From Siphonodentalium dalli (lineage: Eukaryota > Mollusca > Scaphopoda > Gadilida > Siphonodentaliidae): 64,000 bases of DNA. The position numbers were made by a program, and so were the translations under genes. Position 1 is the first letter of the stretch, and every line of letters starts with the position of its first letter. Below the pieces are notes generated by a model that saw only the letters and a program-made list of their open reading frames with translations, was not told the DNA's origin and did no database searches. Location: contig CP136066.1 in NCBI GenBank assembly GCA_032622095.1, positions 145,481,559-145,545,558 on the forward strand, in the 5' to 3' direction. This document shows positions 32,373 to 43,726 of the stretch, one piece after another.

Positions 32373-33718
32373 TCTATCTATCTATCTATACTATATATTT
32401 TGAGACTTCGTATATATGTGTGTATGTGTGTGTGTGTGTACTTCATAGAATCCAAAACGCGTGTACAGATTGAGCTCAAACTTCCTATGTAAGTGTCAAA
32501 TCCCACCGACACGACCGTGGTCGCGGTTTAGATAAGCTCAGATCACCCGTTCTCCAATCTCAAATCACCGCAAAGGCACGGCGTGGGTTAATCAAGTGAT
32601 TATTTAATGAGCGTTTGTTTTTGACGCATCTCTATAAAGAGCGTCTGATTGCCATTCAACGTTATTTGCATCTGCAGAGAGATATACGGAACATACATTA
32701 AATTTAAAAAACATTTGTTTCTGACCAACCCTGCGAGCACAAATGGCGCGCTTTGTTTTTACAGTATATAGTTATATACCGAAATCATCCCAGATAATCA
32801 CGAATATAGCATCAGATTTCTCCCCAGATATATCGTTATAAAGCTACTGGAATCTGCCAATCTACGGGAAATTCCAGGGAATGCCGACTGAGCTCAAACT
32901 TGCTACCCACGGGAAGTGCCATATATATGAGTGTGTCCTTTATAGACTCGAACCGATTGAGCTCAAACTTGCTAAATAAGAAAATAGCCCCCAAGCCGTA
33001 AATATCAACAACAACGATATTGCTACCTACGGGGAGCAACGTTATTAGCATCTGCAGAATTAAGCAGAGAGAAAGTGCTTTCCTATTTTTAGAACGCAAC
33101 ACATGTTTACGTCGCGTTGGTGATTGAGGTTCACAACGGGGTTAATTGACTGTCCGCTCTTTGCGACGATGAGGTTCACGGCGGGGACTATTGACCAACA
33201 CTCACAGTTTCGTCTTTTGCATCAGATACCAACACCTCGACCGATCGGGACGAAACTTGGTACGTGAGTGTAGTTTGACCAGGTGGTCGTCGCTGTCGTA
33301 TTGGCGAGCCTGTGTGACGCCCGTGCAGCGCATGCGCAGACGAGATATCGGAAACGGGTGGAGCTATCGACTTGAAATTTGGTATGTGAATGTATCTTGC
33401 GCCGGGTACAAATTTTATCGGGTCGCCGAGCCCGTGCGACACCCGTGCAGCGCATGCGCAGACGAGATCTCGGAAACGGGTGGAGCTATCGACTTGAAAT
33501 TTGCTATGTGAATGTATCTTGCGCCGGGTACAAATTTTATCTGGTCGCCGAGTCCGTGCGACATCAGCTTCGCGCATGCGCAGACCAGATCTCGGAAACG
33601 GGTGGAGCTACCGGGTACAAATTTTTCTTATTGAAACGCGTGGAGCTAAAAATTAAAAACAAATATTAAAAAAATGTCATGTTTCGGACAAGCCGCCGGT
33701 GGCGGGCTAACCTGCTAG
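32373..33718 (+). mobile_element. Non-autonomous Helitron, copy 1
   Basis: Starts TCTATCTATC...ACTATATATTTTGAGAC and ends AAGCCGCCGGTGGCGGGCT, a short GC hairpin, followed ten bases later by CTAG, as expected for a Helitron 3' end (hairpin then CTRR). The next base is T. There is no terminal inverted repeat and no target duplication. The inside has 122-bp tandem units (starts at about 33341, 33463 and 33585) containing CGGAAACGGGTGGAGCTA. No helicase or Rep frame is present. The (TCTA)n at the start is a local expansion absent in copy 2. Confidence 0.82.
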
Positions 33719-34969
33719 TCTATACTATATATTTTGAGACTTCGTATATATGTGTGTATATATATATGTGTGTGTGTACTTCATAGAATCCAAAACGCGT
33801 GTACAGATTGAGATCAAATTTCGTATGTAAGTGTAAAATCCCACCGACACCGCCGTAGATGTGTTTTCGAGAAGCTCTGAGCACCCTTTATCCACTCCCA
33901 GTCATCGAAATCAGCTCAAACGGCACGGCCGGGGTTAATAACGTCATTATATATATATATGAAGTCAGAGTCTCCAAAGTTATACTGGAACAAACACGTG
34001 TTTACGTCGTCTTGGGGGTCCACGATGGGAGTCTGACTTCAATGCAATGTTATCGCTCGAAACACGTGTTTACTTCGTGTTGAGGTTCACGATGGGAGTC
34101 TGACAATTGTTATCGCTCGAAATAGTACATTAGGATGTTATCGCTCGAAACACGTGTTTACTTCGTGTTGAGGTTCACGATGGGAGTCTGACAATTGTTA
34201 TCGCTCGAAATAGTACAACGGCTGGACAGATTGAGCTCAAACTTCCCATCTAGAGGTAAAACTCACGTACGATGTCGTCCACGCGTTTTCCAGAAGCTCC
34301 GAGCACCCGTACTCCACTCCCAGTCATTAAAATCAGCTCAAACGGCACGGCCGGGGTTAATAACGTCATTATATATATATATGAAGTCAGAGTCTCCAGA
34401 GTTATACGGGAACAAACACGTGTTTACGTCGTCTTGGGGGTCCACGATGGGAGTCTGACTTCAATGCAATGTTATCGCTCGAAACACGTGTTTACTTCGT
34501 GTTGAGGTTCACGATGGGAGTCTGACAATTGTTATCGCTCGAAATAGTACATTAGGACGAGTACGAAATGCATTTATCTCGATTAAAAAGGCAGATCTCG
34601 GAAACGGGTGGAGCTATCGACTTGAAAATTGCAATGTGAATGTATCTTGCGCCGGGTACAAATTTTATCGGGTCGGCGAGCCCATGCGACGCCCGTGCAG
34701 CGCATGCGCAGACGAGATATCGGAAACGGGTGGAGCTATCGACTTGAAATTTGCTATGTGAATGTATCTTGGGCCGGGTACAAATTTGATCGGGTCGCCG
34801 AGCCCGTGCGAAGCCAGCTTCGCGCATGCGCAGACCAGATCTCGGAAACGGGTGGAGCTACCGGGTACAATTTTTTCTTATTGAAACGCGTGGAGCTAAA
34901 AATTAAAAAAAAATATATATATAAATGTCATGTTTCGGACAAGCCGCCGGTGGCGGGCTAACCTGCTAG
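33719..34969 (+). mobile_element. Non-autonomous Helitron, copy 2, head-to-tail with copy 1
   Basis: Starts TCTATACTATATATTTTGAG directly after the CTAG of copy 1 and ends with the same hairpin and CTAG at 34966-34969. It is 1251 bp. It contains a duplicated block (CGAAACACGTGTTTAC(T/G)TCG...GATGGGAGTCTGAC, up to five times between about 33990 and 34530) and two to three of the ~120-bp GGGTGGAGCTATCGACTTG units. Host sequence resumes exactly at 34970, equivalent to 27478 in the uninterrupted unit 1. Confidence 0.82.
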
Positions 34970-37900
34970 TACTATATATTTGAGAATCGTTGATAAAAAT
35001 GGGCGTAAGTATATTTTCGATATGGGCGTGTCCAAAAACTTCCAAAATTTCAAAAACTTCAAAAAATTCAAAAACTTCAAAAAATTCTAAAATTTCAAAA
35101 ATTTCAAAAATTTCTAAAAATTCAAAAACTTCAAAAATTTCAAAAACTTCAAAAATTTCAAAAATTTCAAAAAAATTCAAAAATTTCAAAAACTTGATTC
35201 AGATTGGTCAGGATTGGTTAGGAATTTTATAACGTTCACAGTTTATCTTGTATGAATTCACGAATCTTGTATGAGTTCAGAAAATGCATTATTTATATTG
35301 GACTGCTCAAGTGTAGCATGTGAGAGTAAAGCATATAATAAAAAAACAAACCTACACTTTTAGTAGAAACCTGTATTAACTCATTCATGACTACAGGAGA
35401 TTGTGAATTATTACCATTTTCTATCTCTTTTGTCACATATGAGATAATTGTGTTATCCACTCACAAGTCTAGGTATGTTACATGTTTTTTTCTTTATACA
35501 TCAGTGTATACATCAGTGTTTAATGTCCATGTTTGACCAGATTTGGCATTAAATTTATTTCTTTAAAGTTATCCTTATTTGATGTTAATTACATAGAATA
35601 CTGCATGGGCGATTCAGCTGCATTAAGAATACTTTCCCTTGTCCTAAAGAGGCACACACCAACATACAATGGCCCTAGCGTGTTTAGTGTTGCTGCAGTT
35701 CCTTATTATTGATTTCTTAGTGTTACAAAGCAGTACAAACTAGTAAAAATCTAATAAAAGGTGTGAAGGAAAAAAACTAACTATGTCACGGAAAAAATTG
35801 CTTTGGGCTTATTTTGACACCCACCACCCCCAGCATACGTGTCGGAAAAAAAATTCTAACACCCCCCCCCCCGGCCAACCCGGAACTAATTGCAACTTTT
35901 GGTATACTTGATAACTGCATTTCTACTGCATTACAATATGTTTATTTTTATAGAAAAATCTAATTAGAAAAAAGTTGATAAATTTGTGTTTCCATGGTAA
36001 CGATGGCTAATAATCGGGTAATTTTACATTAAATTGTGTGTATCGTGAATAATTGAATAACTATACCTGAAAGTTTACAATGGTTTATGGAAGCACATGC
36101 AATGGCCGACATATCCATGATCGCCTTGAAATGTCAAGGTCCACTTGTTCAAAACTGATTTCTACGATAGTGTTATCTCTCACTATATTACATTAAACTC
36201 AATCTAACGACGTCTATTAATTTTCACAGAAACAATAATAAATCGTTTTCCTCTATTGAAAAATACTTTTATGATCGAGTTCTTCCCCATTGATTAATAT
36301 TGACATTGTATATTAGTTTGGAAAAGACGAATATTGATTTTTAAGTGACTTACTTTAAGTTGAAATTGACTTATTGGCTGCTTATCTGATATATAATAAA
36401 TTTAATTAAATAAATAACAAGAAAATAAATACGCTCAATATGGGCCTATTTCAGCACCAGATGTACGCTCTTAATAGATGTGTTTTCACTGTGACCCGTG
36501 CCACCCAACAGAATAACGGGTATAAGTCCACTATGGGTTTATATCCGAACGAAATAAGTCCAATATGAACCAATGCCAATATTTAGGTCCAATATGAACC
36601 TATTTTCCCGAGGATATAAGAAGATAGTGGGTCTCTTTGGGTCCAATCGTAAAATTGGGCATAAGTGTATTTTGAGTATGTTAGTACTATAGTACTATAT
36701 ATTTGAGAATCGTTGATAAAAATGGGCGTAAGTATATTTTCGATATGGGCGTGTCCAAAAAATTTCAAAAACTTCAAAAATTTCAAAAACTTCAAAAATT
36801 TCAAAAATTTCAAAAAACTTCAAAAACTTCAAAAATTTCAATATAATGAAGATGACGAGCAACCAATTTTCGACTGGCCTGAGGCATTACGTTATGGAAT
36901 GAATAACGACAGCGGATCAGAGAGCACATCAGAGAGTGGATCAGAGAGCGGATCAGACAATTGGTCTTCTGAAAGTTCATATCGGGACATAGAAGCCGAT
37001 TTTTGAAGTACTAGCTCACAATCATCTTTTACCTGTTCAGAATGTCACAGTTACCAACACCAGCTCGAGGATTGGGACCTGGAAATTGAACTTATGGAGG
37101 AGTACACATATCTGTTGGACAGTGCCTATTCATCCGAAGAAATGTCTGACGATTCTGTCAACTGGGATTAAAAATTAACACTTTAAATATTGTATATCCT
37201 ACCATATGTGAACTTGAATTATGTCATCACCAATAAATACATATATAATCGATTATCTTTTCAATAATAATATCTCGCTGGGTTCTATCGTGGTAAAAAT
37301 CTTTTGTTTGACAAGAGATTTTCCACTCAATGTTTGTCACAGACCTACGTCATAATACTCCCCTCCCCTCCTCTCCTATCCCAACCACCTTCACATCACT
37401 TACCCGCACCTATTCATGCGCGTACACAATGTGTACGTGTCGGCGCACAAGACATCCAAATAAGGAGTATTAGCTCATAGTAAAGCAACGCTCTTTATTC
37501 ATCTTTCAGCATAAATTGCATCCGTGTATTATCGCGAATTATTGGAAGAGCGTACGTTTATAGAGTTATTGTTCTTAGAACGAGAATCGTTAGTCGGTTA
37601 TTTTAAAAAGCGTTGCTAAAAAAGGGGTCGAGGACCCCGCCCCCACCCTGTTTTAGGGAAGTTACTCGGATCTGTATTTTGAGTAACAGATGAATATTCC
37701 TACCTACTGGACAGTGTCTATTCATCCGAAGACATGTCTGATTCTGTCAACTGGAACTAGCATCAGTTATGACACTCTTATGTTGTATATCCTACCATAT
37801 GTGAACTTGAATTATGTCATCACCAATAAATACATGTATAATCGATTATCTTTTCAATAATAATATCTCTCTGGGTTCTATCGTGGTAAAAATCTTTTGT

Positions 37901-38822
37901 TTGACAAGAGATTTTCCACTCAATGTTTGTCACAGACCTACGTCATAATACTCCCCTCCCCGACACCCCTACCCCAACCACCTTCACATATCAACTCACT
38001 TACCCGCACCTATTCATGCACGTATATATTGTACAATGTGTACGTGTCTGAGCACAAGACATCCAAATAAGGAGTATTACCTCATAGTAAAGCAATGCTC
38101 TTTATTCATCTTTCAACATAAATGGTATCCGTGTATTATCGCGAATTATTGGAAGAGCGTACGTTTATAGAGTTATTGTTCTTAGAACGAGAATCGTTAG
38201 TCTTCTATCGTGGTAAAAATATTTTGTTTGGCAAGAGATTTTCCACAATAATCTCAGCTGCTTATCGCGTTAATGCTAATACGTCACATAATCTTATCAC
38301 ACGTACATAATAGCAGCTTATCGAAATATGCATACATGCGCTCAAATAATATGTACACGCTGTAACACGCAACCCTTGAAGTTACTTTGATGTTATTGTT
38401 ATTTTGAACAAACTGAAAACATGATGATGCAAGAAATTTTCTATTTGTTATGCTTATCGCTGTACCAATTGATTGTATGTAATCAACGACAAAATGACCA
38501 ACACGCCGAGAATGATTCATACCATGCTGATGATAAACACTGGAATATATGTATTCATACTGATGGTGACATTGGCCAAGATGACAGCGACTCGGACTGG
38601 GATGAAAAATGAACACTTTAAATATTGTATATCCTACCATATGTGAACTTGAATTATGTCATCACCAATAAATGCATGAATAATCGATTATCTTTTCAAT
38701 AATAATATCTTTCTGGGTTCTATCGTGGTAAAAATCTTTCTACAATTGATTGACAAGAGATTTTCCACAATAATCTCAGCTGCTTATCGCGTTAATGCTA
38801 ATACGTCACATAATATCATGAC

Positions 38823-39798
38823 CAGTGTTCGCGCTGTCGGTAGCCAAATTAGCCAATGGCTAATCTTTTTCGAATTTGGCTAATACAAATTTCATTTGGC
38901 TAAACTTTTGGCTATAATTTTTTTGACCCCAAATGGAGACTGAAAGCATGGAGTCAGAAAGCTAATTAATAAAAGCGCTCAATAGATCGACATTCAAGAC
39001 GAAGATAGGTGACGAAAGTATTTCATTATTTTCGTACTTATGAAATACCGTTCCGTAGCAGCAAAAGGTAAGCTCTAACATTTAGTGATGTGAACGATCT
39101 AGTCCGAAAACAACGAAAGTGGGAATATATCGCCGACTGTACAAAGGGAAACCCGATTGCGGACAGTACAAAGGGAAAGCCGATCGACAACTCTATCAAC
39201 CAAGCGATCACAAAGTGATATGCAATCATATTTAGTGTTTTAATCTGGAGAAAGATTACGTCACTCTGCTCGAAACAGCAAAAGGTTATTATTTTACATT
39301 TAATCCCCTAATCCCCCCATTGTCTGTCTGGTCACTCACGGGGCCTCTGCACAATGCATATTTATGATGACATTGTATTTATGACCGTCGAGGTTTATGA
39401 GCACCAAGTGTAAGACAATAGCTTAATCAGCCAAATGTGAATCACGACAGATATTTTGTGGCTATTTGTCCTCAATATCGATACAGTCAAAATAATATGC
39501 ATGCTTTTATGACAGATTGTAATTTGATCATTGCGTAACAATATTAAGTTATTAGTTTCCAGATGTCACTTAGATATTTTCGCAAGGATAAATATTTAAT
39601 GATTTAAAAAAAGATATTGATATAAAACAAAACAAAAATTAAGGACAATCCCGACCAGAAAACGATGATTTAATTTGGCCAAAGTTTTTTTTAATTTGGC
39701 CAAAAAACATTTGGCTAAAGTTTTTTTCATTTGGCTAATAAAATTTTCATTTGGCTAAACTTTTGGCTAAAGTTTTTTTCAGCCCAGCGCGAACACTG
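38823..39798. mobile_element. Non-autonomous hAT element with verified 8-bp target duplication
   Basis: Inverted ends CAGTGTTCGCGCTG (left) and CAGCGCGAACACTG (right). Flanked by ATCATGAC on both sides (38815-38822 and 39799-39806). Unit 1 has the empty site with one ATCATGAC (31336-31343), so insertion and duplication are proven by comparison. Both subterminal regions are packed with TTTGGCTAA words in alternating spacing, probable transposase-binding sites. No transposase frame. Length 976 bp. Confidence 0.93.
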
Positions 39799-40795
39799 AT
39801 CATGACACGTACATATTAGCAGCTTATCGAACTATGCATACATACGCTCAAATAATATGTACACGCTGTAACACGCAACCCTTGAAGTTACTTTGATGTT
39901 ATTGTTATTTTGAACTGAAAACATGATGATGCAAGAAATTATCAATTTGTTATGCTTATCGCTGTACCAATTGATTGTATGTAATCAACGACAAAATGAT
40001 CAACACGCCGAGAATGATTCATACCATGTTGATGATAAACACTGGAATATATGCATTCATACTGATGGTGACATTGGCCAAGATGACAGCGACTCGGACC
40101 AGTCCATCAGACGCCATCCCGTCTATTCCATCATATAATTGTCTCCACAATGTTTTACCTGAAATAATTTGACGTCATTGCTCTTACATAAATAATAAAG
40201 AGCGTTTATTCTTTACTTCTCTATCACGATGCAGTTATTGAGCATCGTGTATCGCTATTTCACCAGAGGTCACACGTTAGACCGTGTACACGTATATACA
40301 TACGTAACATCAGACTAAACAAAGCTGATATGTTTCGATTGTTTGCGATTGTGACTGTAAATAGGTCTATCGAGTATATGGCATATAGCGCCACTTACCC
40401 ACACCTATTCGTGAGCGTACACATTGTACCTTGGTATGTCAATGGATTGCTGGAAATCAACAAAATGTTAAAGAAACACAATAAACGCACTGGTGTTTGA
40501 ATATTAAAGGAACACAATGCACTCTAAAGGGACACAAGACACTCATTATGAATGAATGTTTACAATACAAGCGCAGTGGTTGAAAGTTAAAATGACACAG
40601 AACAATATTTAAAGTTCAAATTTTCGGGCTCTTAATGCGCCTTTTATCATTACGTATCGTTTCTCACTCTACAATTCCCAATAATCCACTCACTCTCCAC
40701 CCGCTTATAGATATATAACGAAAACGAGAATATCATGTTGATGAAGTTTATTGAAATTTAATCGTTGTCTGAATCTACAGCCCATACATTATTTT

Positions 40796-41113
40796 ATTGT
40801 ATACTTGCCCATGAATTATAAGGTTTTAGCAGTGAGATATAAGTGATATCCCACTAGTGAGATATAAGTGATATCCCACTGGTGAAATTTCTGATGTATT
40901 GACATGCATTGGGGGTCATAGGCAAGTAACTAAAGTATATAATAAACAGAATATCCACACTTTTTCAGTGGATATGGGTTAAATCTCATTCGTGATGACA
41001 AAACATTTGAATTTCCACTCGTGGCTAAAGCCACTCGTGGAAATTCAATGTTTTGTCATCACTCATGAGATATAACCCATATCCACTGAAAAAGTGTGGA
41101 TATCCTCTATATA
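40796..41113. mobile_element. Fold-back insertion, CACTCGTGG hairpin family
   Basis: Present in the left palindrome arm but absent at the matching place in the right arm (near 43695), where ACGGATATAATAATGTATGG is continuous. Its right half is a near-perfect hairpin (40961-41105) with ~65-base arms around GTGGCTAAAGCCAC. The left half has two copies of GTGAGATATAAGTGATATCC. The ends are within a few bases because the target is AT-rich. It breaks the small VKLTKHGYNN frame seen intact at 43655. Confidence 0.85.
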
Positions 41114-41244
41114 TCCGTGTTTGGTCAGTTTGACCATTTTCTTCATGATCATGTTATGTGTGGGTGATGTTTTCATTCGATGCTGATATTCTATTAATCG
41201 TTCTTAACTTTTGAGAAAGAGGAACAACAACGCCGATGATGACG

Positions 41245-41438
41245 ATCACAACAACAACAACAACACCACCACCACCAACAACAACAACACCACCACCACC
41301 AACAACAACAACAACACCACCACCAACAACAACACCAACAACAACAACAACAACACCACCACCACCAACAACACCACCACCAACAACAACAACAACAACA
41401 TCAGCCACAACAACAACTACAACATCTACTTTTTTGGG
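41245..41438. repeat. (AAC/ACC)n microsatellite
   Basis: About 190 bp of AAC and ACC triplets. The matching tract in the right arm is shorter (GTT/GGT, about 43592-43650). Frames through it (Asn/Thr, Pro/Thr, Val/Gly) are repeat products. A short GCC/CCG run follows at 41456-41480. Confidence 0.9.
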
Positions 41439-41529
41439 GGGCAAATAACATGACACCGCCGTTGCCGCCGCCGCCGCAGTAAAATAACATGACATGTGGT
41501 ACATAATACAATTTTTTTTATTATATTAA

Positions 41530-41691
41530 CTATTCACTGTCACTTTCGTCCGAATTGTCATCACTTTCGTCAGAAGTGTCATTTGTTTCGTCCATGTATT
41601 TTTCTAGCATCGGTTTGTACTTTAATATTGACATTTTCACTGCATCACGATCTTCATAACCATTATTCAAATATTTGTCGACTGTATCCAT
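41530..41691 (-). CDS. Hypothetical 53-residue acidic protein, intact copy
   Basis: Not recognised. The frame starts MDTVDKYLNNGYEDRDAV, has a short basic-hydrophobic middle (SILKYKPMLEKYM) and ends with a tail made only of Asp, Glu, Ser, Asn and Thr (DESDDNSDESDSE). The mirror copy at 43319-43480 on plus keeps every position except a few substitutions, one of which is a stop at codon 21. Both lie within the palindrome, in the part not included in unit 1. It is too short for statistical proof of coding, but no indels occur between the two copies. Confidence 0.45.
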   Translation of the reverse strand: MDTVDKYLNNGYEDRDAVKMSILKYKPMLEKYMDETNDTSDESDDNSDESDSE

Positions 41692-41735
41692 GACTCTGAG
41701 TTACTTTGATGTTATTGTTATTTTGAACTGTAAAC

Positions 41736-41966
41736 ATGATGATGCAAGAAATCTTCAATTTGTTATGCTTATCGCTGTACCAATTGATTGTTTATAATCA
41801 ACGACAAAATGACCAACACGCCGAGAATGATTCATACCATACTGATGATAAACACTGGAATGTATGCATTCATACTGATCGTGACAATGGCCAAGATGGC
41901 AGCGACTCGGACCAGTCCATCAGACGCCGTCCATATAATTTCTCCACAATTTTTTACTTGAAATAA
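41736..41966 (+). CDS. Hypothetical 76-codon frame, MMMQEI family, inner copy
   Basis: Same N-terminal half as the frame at 30942, with Tyr for Cys at position 20 and IHTDRDNGQDGSDSDQSIRRRPYN at its end, then a shifted extension. The mirror copy at 43038-43274 on minus differs mainly in the last residues (frame change after RRPYN). An AATAAAGAGCGTTTATT motif follows at 41993-42009. Confidence 0.4.
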   Translation: MMMQEIFNLLCLSLYQLIVYNQRQNDQHAENDSYHTDDKHWNVCIHTDRDNGQDGSDSDQSIRRRPYNFSTIFYLK

Positions 41967-42117
41967 TTTGAATGTCATTACTCTTACATAGATAATAAAG
42001 AGCGTTTATTCTTTACTTCTCTATCACGATGAAGTTATTGAGCATCGTGTATCGCTATTCCACCAGAGGTCACATGTTAGACATTGTACACGTATATACA
42101 TACGTAACATCAGAGCA

Positions 42118-42898
42118 AGAAGAGGGGATAGGGAAAAAAGCAAATGTGCAAGAGGGCAGAGGGAAAAAGAGCAAAAGAGCAAGAGAAGAGTAGAAAAAGA
42201 GCAAGTGAGCAAGAGAAAAGAGCAAAAGAGCAAGAGAAGAGGAGAAAAAGAGCAAGAGAAAAGAGAAAAAGAGCAAGAGAAGGGGAGAAAAAGAGCAAAA
42301 GAGCAAGAGAAAAGAGCAAAAGAGCAAGAAAAGAGGAGAAAAAGAGCAAAAGAGCAAGAGAAAAGAGCAAAAGAGCAAGAGAAGAGGAGAAAAAGAGCAA
42401 GTGAGCAAGGGAAAAGAACAAAAGAGGAGAAAAAGAGCAAGTGAGCAAGGGAAAAGAGCAAAAGAGCAAGAGAAGAGGGGAAAAAGAGCAAGTGAGCAAG
42501 GGAAAAGAGCAAAAGAGCTCTTGCTCTTTTTTCCTCACCTCTTGCTCTTTTGCTCTTTTTTCCCTCTTCTCTTGCTCTTTTGCTCTTTTCCCTTGCCCAC
42601 TTGCTCTTTTTCTCCTCTTCTCTTGCTCTTTTGCTCTTTTCCCTTGCTCACTTGCTCTTTTTCTCCTCTTCTCTTGCTCTTTTGCTCTTTTCTCTTGCTC
42701 TTTTGCTCTTTTTCTCCTCATCTCTTGCTCTTTTCTCTTGCTCACTTGCTCTTTTTCTCCTCTTCTCTTGCTCTTTTGCTCTTTTGCTCTTTTCTCTTGC
42801 TCACTTGCTCTTTTTCTCCTCTTCTCTTGCTCTTTTGCTCTTTTTCCCTCTGCCCTCTTGCACATTTGCTTTTTTCCCTATCCCCTATTCTTGCTCTG
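42118..42898. repeat. Polypurine/polypyrimidine GAGCAA array at the palindrome axis
   Basis: The left half (about 42118-42517) is almost pure A/G, made of GAGCAAGAGAA, GAGCAAAAGAGC and GAGCAAGTGAGC words. The right half (42518-42898) is the inverse, almost pure C/T. The axis is the GAGCTC at 42515-42520. The halves are of similar but not identical unit order. Long open frames in several frames and both strands are repeat products (Lys/Arg/Glu on one strand, Leu/Phe/Ser on the other). The structure could form hairpins or triplex DNA. Confidence 0.9.
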
Positions 42899-43037
42899 AT
42901 GTTACATGTGTATATACGTGTACAATGTCTAACATGTGACCTCTGGTGGAATAGCGATACACGATGCTCAATAACTTCATCTTGATAGAGAAGTAAAGAA
43001 TAAACGCTCTTTATTATCTATGTAAGAGTGATGACAT

Positions 43038-43274
43038 TCAAATTATTTCAAGTAAAAAATTGTGGAGACAATTATATGGACGGCGTCTGATGGACTGGTC
43101 CGAGTCGCTGCCATCTTGGCCATTGTCACGATCAGTATGAATGCATACATTCCAGTGTTTATCATCAGTATGGTATGAATCATTCTCGGCGTGTTGGTCA
43201 TTTTGTCGTTGATTATAAACAATCAATTGGTACAGCGATAAGCATAACAAATTGAAGATTTCTTGCATCATCAT
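43038..43274 (-). CDS. Hypothetical 78-codon frame, MMMQEI family, inverted inner copy
   Basis: Mirror of the frame at 41736. It ends IRRRPYNCLHNFLLEII. The sequence after RRPYN is in a different frame from the left copy, so the true end is probably near there. Confidence 0.4.
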   Translation of the reverse strand: MMMQEIFNLLCLSLYQLIVYNQRQNDQHAENDSYHTDDKHWNVCIHTDRDNGQDGSDSDQSIRRRPYNCLHNFLLEII

Positions 43275-43318
43275 GTTTTCAGTTCAAAATAACAATAACA
43301 TCAAAGTAACTCCGAGTC

Positions 43319-43480
43319 ATGGATAAAGTCGACAAATATTTTAATAATGGTTATGAAGATCGTGATGCAGTGGAAATGTAAATATTAAAGTACAAACCGA
43401 TGCTAGAAAAATACATGGACGAAACAAATGACACTTCTGACGAAAGTGATGACAATTCGGACGAAAGTGACAGTGAATAG
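43319..43480 (+). pseudogene. Mirror copy of the 53-residue acidic frame, stop at codon 21
   Basis: Aligned without gaps to 41530-41691 on minus. A TCA-to-TAA change at 43379-43381 breaks it after MDKVDKYFNNGYEDRDAVEM. The acidic end (DESDDNSDESDSE) is unchanged. Confidence 0.5.
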
Positions 43481-43654
43481 TTAATATAATAAAAAAAAAT
43501 TGTATTATGTACCACATGTCATGTTATTTTACTGCGGCGGCGGCAACGGCGGCGGCAACGGCGGTGTCATGTTATTTGCCCCCCAAAAAAGTAGATGTTG
43601 TTGTTGTGGTTGTTGTTGTTGGTGGTGTTGTTGTTGTTGTTGGTGGTCATGATC

Positions 43655-43726
43655 ATGAAGAAAATGGTCAAACTGACCAAACACGGATATAATAATGTAT
43701 GGGCTGTAGATTCAGACAACGATTAA
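43655..43726 (+). CDS. Hypothetical short frame VKLTKHGYNN...DSDND
   Basis: Reads MKKMVKLTKHGYNN, then VWAVDSDND, then TAA, followed within ten bases by AATAAA. A longer version in the spacer of the second palindrome (57364-57477, minus) has EWAADEAMRKFKKLLEVNLTVEDSDND in place of the last part, so this copy has an in-frame internal deletion. It is the only sequence besides the motifs and arrays that is shared by both palindromes with its frame preserved. Function unknown. Confidence 0.4.
   Translation: MKKMVKLTKHGYNNVWAVDSDND

Larger units (their letters stand above)
32291..40753 (+). repeat. Giant repeat unit 2 with later insertions
   Basis: Second tandem copy of the unit at 27396. Its first 82 bases (32291-32372) match 27396-27477. 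The match resumes at 34970 after two Helitrons (2597 bp) and is interrupted again by a hAT element (38823-39798). Removing these insertions restores collinearity with unit 1. It is also the left arm of the palindrome centred at 42517. Small frames equivalent to those of unit 1 are at 36713-37006, 38122-38310, 38421-38612 and 39923-40138. Confidence 0.9.

Noticed and set aside
32373-32396. (TCTA)n as a separate microsatellite
   Set aside because: It is a short expansion of the Helitron 5' end, since copy 2 has the same start without it.
33188-33669. Arg-rich overlapping frames in the Helitrons
   Set aside because: They recur on both strands with the 122-bp tandem period, so are repeat shadows.
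41154-41504. Val/Gly, Asn/Thr and Pro/Thr repeat frames
   Set aside because: Produced by the AAC/ACC microsatellite.
42110-42985. Long frames across the axis array (up to 251 codons, Lys/Arg/Glu or Leu/Phe/Ser rich)
   Set aside because: They occur in several frames on both strands and follow the repeat period; they are products of the polypurine/polypyrimidine array.
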